From Pelagibius sp037652055 (GTDB lineage: Bacteria > Pseudomonadota > Alphaproteobacteria > Kiloniellales > Kiloniellaceae), in the NCBI RefSeq assembly GCF_037652055.1, contig NZ_JBBKAH010000003.1, forward strand, positions 558,001-622,000: a DNA stretch of 64,000 nucleotides. Direction: 5' to 3'. The notes under the pieces were generated by a model that worked only from the letters and a program-made list of their open reading frames with translations, did no database searches and had not been told where the DNA came from. Every line of letters begins with the position of its first letter. The first letter of the stretch is position 1. Below, piece after piece: positions 1-7,829 of this stretch. The translations under genes and the position numbers were made by a program.

Positions 1-581
1 CCGAGTCGGGCGCCTTCGGCGTCATCTACGCCCTGCTGATCACCGTGCTGGCCTACCGCAGCCTCTCCTTCAAGGACTTCTGCGCCGCCGTCGGCCAGTC
101 GGTGCGCACGACGGCGATGGTGATGATCCTGGTCGGCAGCGCCACCGCCTTCGCCTACCTGCTGGCGCTCTACCGCGTGCCGGATCAGCTCACCTCGATG
201 CTGCTCTACATTTCGGACAACCCGATCATCATCCTCATCATCCTGAACGTCATGCTGCTGGTGCTCGGCATGATCATGGACATGGCGGCGCTGATCCTCA
301 TCTGCACGCCGATCTTCCTGCCGGTGGTGAAGAGCTTCGGCATGGACCCGGTACAGTTCGGCATCATCCTGATGATGAACCTCGGCCTGGGGCTGTGCAC
401 GCCGCCGGTCGGGGCGTGCCTCTTCGTTGGCTGCGCCATCGGGAACGTGCCGATCGACAAGGCGGTGCGGACCATCTGGCCGTTCTACCTGGCGATTCTG
501 GTCGCGCTGGCCATCGTCACCTTCGTCCCCGACGCCTCCCTGGCCCTGCCGGACTGGTGGGCGCGCACCATGGACCCGTAG
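1..581 (+). CDS. TRAP transporter large permease (DctM family), 3' part
   Basis: This is the C-terminal 193 codons or so of the large membrane subunit of a tripartite (TRAP) secondary transporter, which imports organic acids using a sodium or proton gradient with a periplasmic binding protein. The reading frame is open from base 3, so the 5' end lies outside the window. The visible part starts with ESGAFGVIYAL, typical of DctM, and is a series of hydrophobic segments with the family motif region GLGLCTPPVGACLF. It is followed after 63 bp by uronate dehydrogenase, so a hexuronate or related sugar acid is a likely substrate; that substrate is inferred from context. No binding protein or small permease is visible because the operon is cut by the window edge. 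Confidence 0.9.
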   Translation, partial: ESGAFGVIYALLITVLAYRSLSFKDFCAAVGQSVRTTAMVMILVGSATAFAYLLALYRVPDQLTSMLLYISDNPIIILIILNVMLLVLGMIMDMAALILICTPIFLPVVKSFGMDPVQFGIILMMNLGLGLCTPPVGACLFVGCAIGNVPIDKAVRTIWPFYLAILVALAIVTFVPDASLALPDWWARTMDP

Positions 582-644
582 GCGGCAGAGGGTAAAATAG
601 GGTGAGGTGACACCGCCCGCCCTTCAGTTGTTGGAGCAGTTCTC

Positions 645-1433
645 ATGAAACGACTTCTCATCACCGGTGCCGCCGGCGGCCTCGGTTCGCTGGCCCGCCG
701 CCGCCTGGCCGGCCTGGCCGACATCCTGCGCCTCTCCGACATCGCCGACCTGGGGCAAGCCGCCCCGCACGAGGAACTGGTGCCCTGCGAGCTCAGCGAC
801 TTCGCCAAGGTGAAATCGCTGGTCGGGGGCTGCGACGGCATCGTCCACTTCGGCGGCATCTCGGTCGAGAACACCTGGGAAAAGATCCTGCCGGCCAACA
901 TTGCCGGCACCTACAACATCTACGAGGCCGCGCGTCTCACCGGCGTGAAGCGGGTGTTCTTCGCCAGCTCGAATCACGCCATCGGTTTCTATAAGCGCGA
1001 GACCCGCATCGACGCCACCGACCCAGTACGCCCTGACAGCCTTTACGGCGTCTCGAAGTGCTTCGGCGAGGCGCTGGCGCGCTACTACTACGACAAGTAC
1101 CGCGTCGAGACGGCGGTGGTGCGCATCGGCTCCTGCTTCCCGGAGCCCAAGGACCACCGCATGATGGCAACCTGGCTCAGCGAAAACGATCTTGTCTCCC
1201 TTATCGAGCGGGTGTTCACCGCCGCCAAGCTGGGCTACGTCACGGTGTTCGGCGCCTCCGACAACGAGGAGCAGTGGTGGGACAACCGCTGCGCCGGCTT
1301 CCTCGGCTGGCGCCCCAAGGACAGCTCCGAGCCGTTCCGCGAGAAGATCGACGCCACCTGCGAGAAACCGGAGTCGGACGCACCGGTGAACCGTTACCAC
1401 GGCGGCGCCTTCGCCATCGCGCGGCTGGACTGA
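645..1433 (+). CDS. udh: Uronate dehydrogenase (NAD-dependent epimerase/dehydratase fold)
   Basis: The 262-residue product belongs to the short-chain dehydrogenase/epimerase superfamily. Known Udh enzymes oxidise D-galacturonate or D-glucuronate to the aldarolactone with NAD+, the first step of oxidative uronate degradation. The Rossmann glycine motif GAAGGLG is at residues 8-14, and the catalytic YxxxK pair is Tyr134 and Lys138 in LYGVSKCFGE. Length and the C-terminal segment FLGWRPKD match the Agrobacterium enzyme as I remember it. The gene directly follows the TRAP permease, which supports uptake and oxidation of a uronate by one operon. Aldarolactone-processing genes are not in the window. 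Confidence 0.85.
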   Translation: MKRLLITGAAGGLGSLARRRLAGLADILRLSDIADLGQAAPHEELVPCELSDFAKVKSLVGGCDGIVHFGGISVENTWEKILPANIAGTYNIYEAARLTGVKRVFFASSNHAIGFYKRETRIDATDPVRPDSLYGVSKCFGEALARYYYDKYRVETAVVRIGSCFPEPKDHRMMATWLSENDLVSLIERVFTAAKLGYVTVFGASDNEEQWWDNRCAGFLGWRPKDSSEPFREKIDATCEKPESDAPVNRYHGGAFAIARLD

Positions 1434-1581
1434 GGCGAACCGCTTACACCTAAAGAGAACCTGTCCCGGCCTGTGATTTTCAGCACAGTGCGTGCCGGCG
1501 GCGATGCTTACCCTCGGTCCGCGTCGCCGCTTCGCGGCCCTGCTCAGTCCGGGCGGGGCCGCTTCGACAGGAGAGACCTCG

Positions 1582-2046
1582 ATGGTTTGCCGAAAATCGC
1601 AACTCGTCCCTTATGCAGCGGGCGCGCTGGTCGTGGCCTTGCTGGCGTGGGGCACCATCGTCTCCGCCGGCGACCGCTCTGCCGGCGACGGCCAGATCCG
1701 CTACAGACCGGTTCAAGGTATCCATCAGGACTTCGGCTCGAAATCCATCACCGGGTACTTCATCCGTCGCAACGACCAGTGTCAGGTCGCCCTCCACGTG
1801 GCGGAGAAAAGCGATCCGGCATTTCCCACCATGCAAAACGCCGCGCGCCTCCGGCTGGCCCTGGCGCCAGGCGAGATCGCCTGGCTGGACAGCGAGGAGG
1901 GGCGAACGCTCAGCGTCACCTGTGGTGCGCGTGCCGCCAGCCTGATCGTCAACAGCGGCAACCGCGAGCAGTTCGCCACGCGGGCAGGCGCAATGGGCTC
2001 GGCGGACCGCGCAGAGGGTGCAGCGCAGCAAAGCCCGCAACGATAG
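1582..2046 (+). CDS. Hypothetical exported or membrane-anchored protein
   Basis: A 154-residue protein of unknown function. I chose the ATG at 1582 because AGGAGAG lies just upstream (1569-1575); an upstream in-frame ATG at 1492 has no such site. One hydrophobic segment at about residues 10-27 (AAGALVVALLAWG) could be an uncleaved anchor or signal peptide, followed by a hydrophilic domain of about 125 residues with two cysteines (near DQCQVAL and VTCGAR) that could form a disulfide in the periplasm. The family is not recognised. It stands alone between the uronate genes and an EamA transporter. Confidence 0.6.
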   Translation: MVCRKSQLVPYAAGALVVALLAWGTIVSAGDRSAGDGQIRYRPVQGIHQDFGSKSITGYFIRRNDQCQVALHVAEKSDPAFPTMQNAARLRLALAPGEIAWLDSEEGRTLSVTCGARAASLIVNSGNREQFATRAGAMGSADRAEGAAQQSPQR

Positions 2047-2199
2047 CGGTCGCGTTCCGGGCAGCCGGCGTGGGCGCGCAAGTCTGAGCCGTGCGCATGG
2101 CTCCCTTGCGCCCCAGCGGGTGTCATTCCGCTGGCCCGCAAGGGCGCGTGCGTGGCATGGTGCGCGCCCGCACCCAGTCAGGTTCCGGATTCCCGGCCC

Positions 2200-3126
2200 A
2201 TGCACGCCCCCGCCAGCCCCTTCAAGGCAATCGCCTGGATGATCGGCTCGCTGCTGTCCTTTGCAGCCATGGCGGTGTCCGTGCGCGAGTTGACCGGGGA
2301 AATGCATGCTTTCCAGATGCTGTTCATCCGCAGCGGCCTGGGCGTGTTGATTCTGTTGCCGATCCTGACGCGCCGAACGCAGCACGGCAGTGGCTGGAGG
2401 CAGATCCGCCCGACCTATCTGGCCGGCCACGGCCTGCGCAACGTGATCCACTTCACCGGCCAGGTTCTGTGGATCTTCGGCATCGCCCTGTTGCCGCTGG
2501 CCACCGTGATGGCGATCGAGTTCACGTCACCGCTGTTCGCCGGCGCGCTGGCGGTGCTGTTCCTCGGCGAACGCATGAACCGCGGGCGCGTCGCCGCTTT
2601 CGCGCTGGGCTTCCTCGGCATCCTCGTGATCGTGCGGCCGGGCCTGGCCGATGTCGGCGAGGGCGTCATCCTGATGCTGGTCTGCGCCCTCTTCTTCGGC
2701 GCCACCGGGGCGACCACCAAGTGGCTGACCCGGCGTGAAACGGCGCTGGCGATCACCTTCTACATGGTGTTGATGCAGGCCGTCCTCGGCGCGGCTGCAT
2801 CGCTCTTCGTGTGGCAGCCCGTCCTTTGGGAGCACGCGCCCTGGCTGGCGCTGATGGCGATCACCGGCCTTTCCGCGCACTATTGCCTGACCTCCGCCCT
2901 GGCCGCGGCCGATGCCACCTTCATCATGCCGCTGGATTTCCTACGCCTGCCGGTCATGGCGCTCGCCGGCTTCCTGCTTTACGCAGAGCCCTTCGAGCTG
3001 TGGACCCTGCTGGGCGCGGCGATCATCTTTTCCGGCAATTACTTCAGCCTGCGTTACGAGCACAAGCGCCCTCGCCCGGAGATGCCTTCGGCCACGCCGC
3101 CGCCGGGCAGCGGCCCGCTCGGCTGA
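2200..3126 (+). CDS. EamA/DMT-family transporter
   Basis: A 308-residue integral membrane protein with about ten hydrophobic helices arranged as two EamA repeats, the drug/metabolite transporter fold that usually exports amino acids, nucleotides or other metabolites. The first repeat contains the typical LRNVIHFTGQVLWIFGIALLP-type region and PLFAGALAVLFLGE; the second contains DATFIMPLDFLRLPVMAL and ends with GAAIIFSGNYFSLRYE. The start at 2200 puts the N-terminus just before the first helix; a longer form from 2152 is possible and there is no clear ribosome site for either. The substrate cannot be told from sequence. Confidence 0.85.
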   Translation: MHAPASPFKAIAWMIGSLLSFAAMAVSVRELTGEMHAFQMLFIRSGLGVLILLPILTRRTQHGSGWRQIRPTYLAGHGLRNVIHFTGQVLWIFGIALLPLATVMAIEFTSPLFAGALAVLFLGERMNRGRVAAFALGFLGILVIVRPGLADVGEGVILMLVCALFFGATGATTKWLTRRETALAITFYMVLMQAVLGAAASLFVWQPVLWEHAPWLALMAITGLSAHYCLTSALAAADATFIMPLDFLRLPVMALAGFLLYAEPFELWTLLGAAIIFSGNYFSLRYEHKRPRPEMPSATPPPGSGPLG

Positions 3127-3268
3127 CAACTGCCACCCCGTTTCGTTCGCTGACGGCCTCGGGACGCGCCTCGCCCCGGCGGGCCGAAGTTTTTCTGGAA
3201 CTTCACCCGGCGGGGTCCCGTTGGCCGTCCAGAAGCAAAGCTACGCATCACAGCGAACGAAAGGAAAC

Positions 3269-4039
3269 ATGATGTCTGAGAAGAGAAACAATCTCCTCTC
3301 CCTGAATCTCGCTCCGAAGCTGACACTCGCGGCCATTGTCGCCACCGGTATGGCCGCCTCTCCCGTGGCGTTGAGCGGCGCTTCCCTGCTGACCCCGAAC
3401 AGCGTTGCGGCGCAGAATGCGACACCGGGCGCCTCGACGGGAGGTGAAGGCGCGGCCGAGGAGTTCGTTGACGGCGGTGCCGGTGCAACCACCGACGTCC
3501 ACGAGAATGTCTATCTCATTCTCGGTACCACGGCCGAAGAAGTGCGTTCAGAGGTAGACCAGGTTTCTGCCAATGCCGACGCCGGACCGCTGGCCGAGTA
3601 CGAAAGCGCCATGCGCGACGGCAACCTCGATGCGGCCGCCCGCGTTCTGGCCTCTGCTTCCAACCGGCTCATCACGGAGAAGCTGGTGCTGGACCTCAAT
3701 AACTCGCTGGGTGTCGAGTCGAGACTGACCGCCAAGCAGGTCGCGGACGCTGGGCTTGAGCGCCAGGATCCTGACCTGATCGTGATGATCCCCTATATCG
3801 GCGACGGCAGCGACAGCATGCAGCCGCTGAACACCAACACCCGGGCGTTCAACGAATACGAGGAAGAGGCGACGCAGGGCAACCTGGATGCCGCCGCCGA
3901 GGCGCTGGCCGAAGCGACCGAGCATCCCATTACCGAAGGCTTCGTGCTCTTCGTGAACCGCGACCTCGGCGTCGAGACGACGCTGACGGCCCGTCAGGTG
4001 GCCGAGGTTGCTTCCCAAAAGCAGGACGAAACCTACTGA
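3269..4039 (+). CDS. Secreted protein with two copies of a ~60-residue repeat domain
   Basis: A 256-residue protein with an N-terminal signal-like segment (hydrophobic stretch around LAAIVATGMAASPVAL, possible cleavage after VAAQ near residue 49). It then has an acidic linker and two homologous units of about 61 residues, at residues 106-166 and 192-252. Both contain EY, E, GNLDAAA, LA, A, IT, N and LGVE at equivalent positions. The same unit recurs once in the next gene, so the pair probably arose by duplication and acts in the same process. AAAGGAAA precedes the ATG at 3269. The domain is not one I recognise; the strong acidic and alanine-rich helical character is all that can be said. A hairpin terminator follows the stop. 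Confidence 0.7.
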   Translation: MMSEKRNNLLSLNLAPKLTLAAIVATGMAASPVALSGASLLTPNSVAAQNATPGASTGGEGAAEEFVDGGAGATTDVHENVYLILGTTAEEVRSEVDQVSANADAGPLAEYESAMRDGNLDAAARVLASASNRLITEKLVLDLNNSLGVESRLTAKQVADAGLERQDPDLIVMIPYIGDGSDSMQPLNTNTRAFNEYEEEATQGNLDAAAEALAEATEHPITEGFVLFVNRDLGVETTLTARQVAEVASQKQDETY

Positions 4040-4067
4040 TCCACGCAGGCACAGGTTGCATCAAGAT

Positions 4068-4099
4068 GGCGGCGGGTTCCCACCCGTCGCCTTCTTTCT
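4068..4099 (+). terminator. Intrinsic terminator after the first repeat-domain gene
   Basis: A 10-bp stem with one mismatch (4068-4077 with 4082-4091), a 4-base loop and a T-rich tail ttctttct. It separates the two repeat-domain genes into different transcripts. Confidence 0.6.
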
Positions 4100-4284
4100 G
4101 CCGGTAATAGCCTGAAATGCCGGGAAGTATAGGCCGTACCTGACGTAGCCGCAGTTTGTCACGAATTGGACCGAAGCTTAGCTGCGTCTTAAGTCACATA
4201 GTGGCAAGCTGGAGTGCGAGCCGGGATTCCCACAAGGGGAACGCCTGTTGCTTGCATGCGGAGATCCTCATCGGGAGTTATGTG

Positions 4285-5004
4285 ATGCGCAGACGTCAGG
4301 GTGTCGCAATGTCCGGTAGGCTGCTATTGGCCGGCTTCGTCGCTGCCGGCCTGTCGGCATTGCCATTCGAGTTGCAAAGGGACCTAACCTTCGACCCGTC
4401 GAGCGCCCTGGCAAAGGGCAATGACAAGGGTGGGGGCAACGATAAGGGTGGTGGTAACGACAAGGGCGGGGGTAACGACAAGGGTGGTGGCAACGACAAG
4501 GGCGGCGGCAAGGGCGGCTCGGGAGGCAACAGTGCTTCCGCCGCAGGCCACAACAAGTCGGAAACCGGAACCGCGGCGTCCAATGCCGACCTCGGCAGTC
4601 TGAACGCCAGCAATGCGTCGCCGACGGCGCGAGCAAACGCGTCGCGCAACTCCCCCGTCGGCCAGTTGGGCGACTATGAGAACGCCTTGGCTGCCGGCGA
4701 CCTCGCCGCTGCTGCCGCAGCCCTTGCCAGTGCCGCCAACAAGGAAATCTCACCGGAAACCGTCGCTGCGGTGAACAGGAATATGGATATCGAGTCGACG
4801 CCGGAGGAAGAGGCAGAGGTCGCCGCCCTGGCCGAGGCGGCGCGCACCGCGGAACCCGGCGAAACCGAGAGCGAACCGGGCGAAGAGCAAACGACCGATG
4901 GCAGTAGCGACGACGCGCCCTCGACGACAACCGAGGACGGCGCAATCACCGCCGCCGCCGAGGAACTGCTCGGCAAAAGCGGGGCAGAGCCGGTGGCTCA
5001 GTAG
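4285..5004 (+). CDS. Secreted protein with NDKGGG repeats and one shared repeat domain
   Basis: A 239-residue protein. The ATG at 4285 has GGGAG seven bases upstream; an in-frame ATG at 4156 would add 43 residues without a signal-like sequence. After a basic N-terminus and a hydrophobic segment (LLLAGFVAAGLSALPF) comes a low-complexity tract of five NDKGGG hexapeptides (residues 46-75), then a Ser/Asn-rich linker. Residues 126-186 form one copy of the domain found twice in the preceding gene (LGDYE, GDLAAAAAALASA, IS, VNRNMDIES). The tail is strongly acidic (Glu, Thr). Export is likely from the N-terminus. Function unknown; the Gly/Lys/Asp tract suggests a flexible spacer or a cell-surface role. 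Confidence 0.7.
   Translation: MRRRQGVAMSGRLLLAGFVAAGLSALPFELQRDLTFDPSSALAKGNDKGGGNDKGGGNDKGGGNDKGGGNDKGGGKGGSGGNSASAAGHNKSETGTAASNADLGSLNASNASPTARANASRNSPVGQLGDYENALAAGDLAAAAAALASAANKEISPETVAAVNRNMDIESTPEEEAEVAALAEAARTAEPGETESEPGEEQTTDGSSDDAPSTTTEDGAITAAAEELLGKSGAEPVAQ
4420..4509 (+). repeat. Five 18-bp tandem repeats coding NDKGGG
   Basis: Five in-frame 18-bp units encode Asn-Asp-Lys-Gly-Gly-Gly. The copies differ at third positions (for example ggtggg, ggtggt, ggcggg), so the amino acid repeat is maintained while the DNA has drifted. Confidence 0.9.
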
Positions 5005-5051
5005 TGCGGTAATAAGGTTCGTTGTCGGAATACGTCGGCATAGAATGATTG

Positions 5052-5082
5052 ATGGCGGGGCCTCGGCCCCGCCATTTTTCTT
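5052..5082 (+). terminator. Strong intrinsic terminator
   Basis: A perfect 9-bp GC-rich stem (5053-5061 with 5066-5074, loop ctcg) followed by tttttcttt. It ends the NDKGGG-repeat gene transcript. Confidence 0.85.
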
Positions 5083-5151
5083 TCCATTTCCGGCGCTCAC
5101 GGCTTCGCGCTAGAAAGGCACGATCCAAGCGGCAAACGCGGGAGCGCCCAG

Positions 5152-5943
5152 ATGCCCTATAGCACGCTCGACTACGACCTCAGCGACGGCCTCGCACGGA
5201 TCACCTTTAGGCGGCCGGAGCGGTTCAATGCGCTCGACCCGCTCATGGCGCGCGAGCTCTGCGACGCCGCCAACCGCTGCAGCAGCGACCGCGCAGTGCG
5301 CGCAGTGTTGTTGACCGGCAGCGGCGACCAGGCCTTCTGTGCCGGCGGCGACGTGTCGGTCTTTGCCGAGCGCCTGGACACTGTCGAGCTGCTGGTGAGA
5401 GAGATGACCACCTACCTGCACGCGGCCGTGTCGCGCTTCGCGCGCATGCGCGCGCCGCTAGTCGGCGCGGTGAACGGCGTGGCGGCCGGAGCCGGCTTCA
5501 GCCTGGTGACCGCCTGCGACCTGGTCGTCGCCGCGGACAGCGCCACCTTTACCAGCGCCTATACCCGCATCGGCCTTGCCCCCGACGGCAGTTCCACCCA
5601 CTTCCTCAGCCGCCTGGTCGGCCCGCGCCGCGCCATGGAGCTCTACCTCACCAATCGGGTGCTCTCCGCCGACGAGGCCCTGGAATGGGGCTTGGTGAAC
5701 CGGGTGGTGCCAGCCGCGGCGCTGGCTGGGGAGGCCGCCGAACTGGCCCGCCAGCTGGCGGCGGGGCCGACCGGTGCTTTCGGCGCGGTGAAGGCCCTGC
5801 TGCAGAGCGCCGCCACGGAGAGCCTGGAAACGCAGATGGAACTGGAATCCCGCGCCATCGCCGCCGCCGGGGCTAGCGCAGACGGCCAGGAGGGCGTCCG
5901 CGCCTTCGTCGCCAAGCGCCCGGCCCGCTTCACCGGAGCCTGA
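5152..5943 (+). CDS. Enoyl-CoA hydratase/isomerase family protein, PaaG-like
   Basis: A 263-residue crotonase-fold protein. The oxyanion-hole segments are visible: FCAGGDVSVFAE near residue 63 and GAVNGVAAGAGFSLVTACDL near residue 105. Residues TRIGLAPDGSST match the acidic-residue region of PaaG (ring epoxyphenylacetyl-CoA isomerase) and related isomerases better than the two-glutamate hydratases. The C-terminus FVAKRPARFTGA is typical of the superfamily. GGGAGC precedes the ATG. No phenylacetate genes are nearby, so the exact CoA substrate is unknown. Confidence 0.85.
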   Translation: MPYSTLDYDLSDGLARITFRRPERFNALDPLMARELCDAANRCSSDRAVRAVLLTGSGDQAFCAGGDVSVFAERLDTVELLVREMTTYLHAAVSRFARMRAPLVGAVNGVAAGAGFSLVTACDLVVAADSATFTSAYTRIGLAPDGSSTHFLSRLVGPRRAMELYLTNRVLSADEALEWGLVNRVVPAAALAGEAAELARQLAAGPTGAFGAVKALLQSAATESLETQMELESRAIAAAGASADGQEGVRAFVAKRPARFTGA

Positions 5944-6006
5944 GGCCCCCATCCCGCAACCAGAAATCCTCGCCGCACCCGCAGCCCTCGCTTGACCTCG
6001 GCAGTA

Positions 6007-6029
6007 TTGCGAGTCATTCTCATTCTCAT
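6007..6029 (+). promoter_or_regulatory. Possible Fur-type operator
   Basis: The stretch ttgcgagtcattctcattc, 12 bases upstream of the start at 6041, resembles Fur boxes of the alphaproteobacterial type (TGCGAATNATTCGCA, about 12 of 15 matching) and, on the other strand, the repeated GAGAATGA pattern of classical Fur sites. It would sit in the promoter or leader of the 6041-7713 pair. This is pattern resemblance only. Confidence 0.35.
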
Positions 6030-6040
6030 CCGAGACGCTG

Positions 6041-7162
6041 ATGGATGCCGATGCGATGGATTCTGCCCTTTCCGCCTTTCCTGCACTGCCCCGCCCCCGC
6101 GGGACCGCCCCGCGTAGTGTCGCCAATCTCGCCTTCGCCGAGATCCTGGTGATCTGGGCGCTGCGCCGCTACACAAATTGCCGCCTGGGCCGGGAAGCGC
6201 GCACCGCGATCATCGCGCCGGAGTTTTCGCGCGCCCTGGGATTGGCGCGCCTGGAGGAGAACCTCACCACCTTTGCCGACCTGGCCGACTGCCTGGCGAA
6301 GGCGGCCCGCCTGCCGCAAGCGCTGTCCGCGGTCGAGGATGACCGCATCAACGCCAGCGAGGAGGCCGTGCTCTCCACCCTGGCGGCCTTCCAGCACGGC
6401 GAGGACGCCCAGGCCGAGGCACTCGGCGAATGGTGTCTGCTGCCCGCCGGCCGTGCCGGGTTCATCGCCGGTGCCCGCCGCCTGGCGCTGAGCTTGCGCG
6501 AAGCCGGCCACGTCATTCCTTACGAAATGCCGCGCCGGCGCCGCCTCGCGCTGGAAGGGGAAACCGGAAGCGACAGGACGCTGCCGTCGGCGGCCGACAT
6601 CGCCGGCCTGCAGCCCGTCGAGCGCGGCCTGGTGACGGCCCTGCGCCTGTGGGTTGCCGCCTTCCGTCAGCAGGAGGACAGCCTGGCCGCGGCCCGCCAT
6701 CACTTCGAGCGCCAGTTCAACAGCTCCGAAGCGCTGTGGGGCGACCGGCGCAGTGGCGGCGACGCGGGCTTGAGCCTGCATGCGGTGCTGCGCAACACCA
6801 CACTAGCCGCAACGCGCCCGGTCGATGTGCGCTGCCCGAACTGCCCCGGCCTGTCACCCGACGAAGCGCGCCTGCTCGACGCCGTCGCCTGGCTGCAGCG
6901 CGACATCGGCGAACCGGCGCAGGCCGCGCTCAGCGACTGGCTGCCGCCGGCGGCGCTGCGACTGACGATGAGCGCAGCGCGTGGTCTAGCCCATTCTCTC
7001 CTAGCGGCAGAGGAAATCCTGCCGCTGCGCGACTGGGACTTCGCGGCGCTTGGCGCCGCGGCCGAGCCGGGCCCCGCCGTCACCGCCGGAACCGGCACCG
7101 AGCAAAGCGAGGAAGCGCAATGGCAGGACAGTCGCACACCGGCGACACCGACGCTGCACTGA
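6041..7162 (+). CDS. Unknown protein with internal duplication and CxxC motif
   Basis: A 373-residue soluble, largely helical protein that I do not recognise. The two halves look homologous: residues 104-160 (ASEEAVLSTLAAFQHG, then WCLLPAG and GARRLALSL) align with residues 272-328 (SPDEARLLDAVAWLQR, then WLPPAALR and AARGLAHSL). A CPNC motif at residues 265-268 could bind metal or be redox active. The stop overlaps the region encoding the N-terminus of the following peroxiredoxin, so the two are co-translated. A Fur-like element lies just upstream. Together these suggest a role in iron or peroxide handling, which is inference. Confidence 0.65.
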   Translation: MDADAMDSALSAFPALPRPRGTAPRSVANLAFAEILVIWALRRYTNCRLGREARTAIIAPEFSRALGLARLEENLTTFADLADCLAKAARLPQALSAVEDDRINASEEAVLSTLAAFQHGEDAQAEALGEWCLLPAGRAGFIAGARRLALSLREAGHVIPYEMPRRRRLALEGETGSDRTLPSAADIAGLQPVERGLVTALRLWVAAFRQQEDSLAAARHHFERQFNSSEALWGDRRSGGDAGLSLHAVLRNTTLAATRPVDVRCPNCPGLSPDEARLLDAVAWLQRDIGEPAQAALSDWLPPAALRLTMSAARGLAHSLLAAEEILPLRDWDFAALGAAAEPGPAVTAGTGTEQSEEAQWQDSRTPATPTLH

Positions 7163-7191
7163 TGCACGCCCCGGGCAAGGAGATGCAGGCC

Positions 7192-7713
7192 ATGCGCAAG
7201 CCCGGCGATCCTGTGCCCCACGTCATCTTCCGCCTGCGCAGCGACGGTGTCTGGCTGGAGAAGTCCAGCGAGGACCTATTCAAGGGACGTATGGTGGTGG
7301 TCTTCGCCGTCCCCGCCGCCTTCTCGACCGCCTGCTCCGCCCGGCACCTGCCGGGCTATGTGGCGCTTGCCAAGAACATCAAGGCCATGGGCATCGATGA
7401 GATCTTCTGTGTCGCCGTGAACGACGCCTTCGTGATGAACGCCTGGGCACGCGACCAGGGCATCGACGGCGAGGTCACCCTGCTGCCCGACGGCAACGGC
7501 GATTTCGCCCGCGCCATGGGCATGCTTGAAGACCGCAACGACCTGGGTTTCGGTCAGCGCTCCCGGCGCTACGCCATGATCGTGCGCAACGGCATCATCG
7601 ACGCCCTCTTCGCCGAGGATCCGCGGCGCGGCGCCGATGCCTTCGAGGTCAGCGACGCCATCACCCTGCTCGACTTCCTCGACCACCAGTCCCCGCGCGC
7701 CGTCGCCGAGTAA
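7192..7713 (+). CDS. Peroxiredoxin of the Prx5/AhpC-TSA type
   Basis: A 173-residue thiol peroxidase that reduces hydrogen peroxide or organic peroxides. The peroxidatic cysteine is Cys48 in VPAAFSTACSARHLPGY, equivalent to PGAFTPTCS of the Prx5 group with Thr replaced by Ser. VNDAFVMNAW and LPDGNGDFARAMGM are also typical. I prefer the ATG at 7192 because AAGGAG lies 9 bases upstream and the mature sequence begins at the family's usual point; in-frame ATGs at 7162 (one-base overlap with the upstream stop) and 7120 (GAGGAAG upstream) would give longer forms. Partner of the unknown 6041 gene. Confidence 0.88.
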   Translation: MRKPGDPVPHVIFRLRSDGVWLEKSSEDLFKGRMVVVFAVPAAFSTACSARHLPGYVALAKNIKAMGIDEIFCVAVNDAFVMNAWARDQGIDGEVTLLPDGNGDFARAMGMLEDRNDLGFGQRSRRYAMIVRNGIIDALFAEDPRRGADAFEVSDAITLLDFLDHQSPRAVAE

Positions 7714-7829
7714 CGCTCTTTTCCATTGCGCCGCTTTGAGCCATCTCAAGGAGGCTCTGGCCGGTTGCGCTAGGCTGCCTTGTCCAGGCAGTGTGACGCC
7801 CTTGGGCAACCAGCGCGAAGGATGGCCCC

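Noticed and set aside
4420..4509. CRISPR-like or other short DNA repeat array
   Set aside because: The 18-bp units are contiguous, in frame and vary at third positions, so they encode a peptide repeat.
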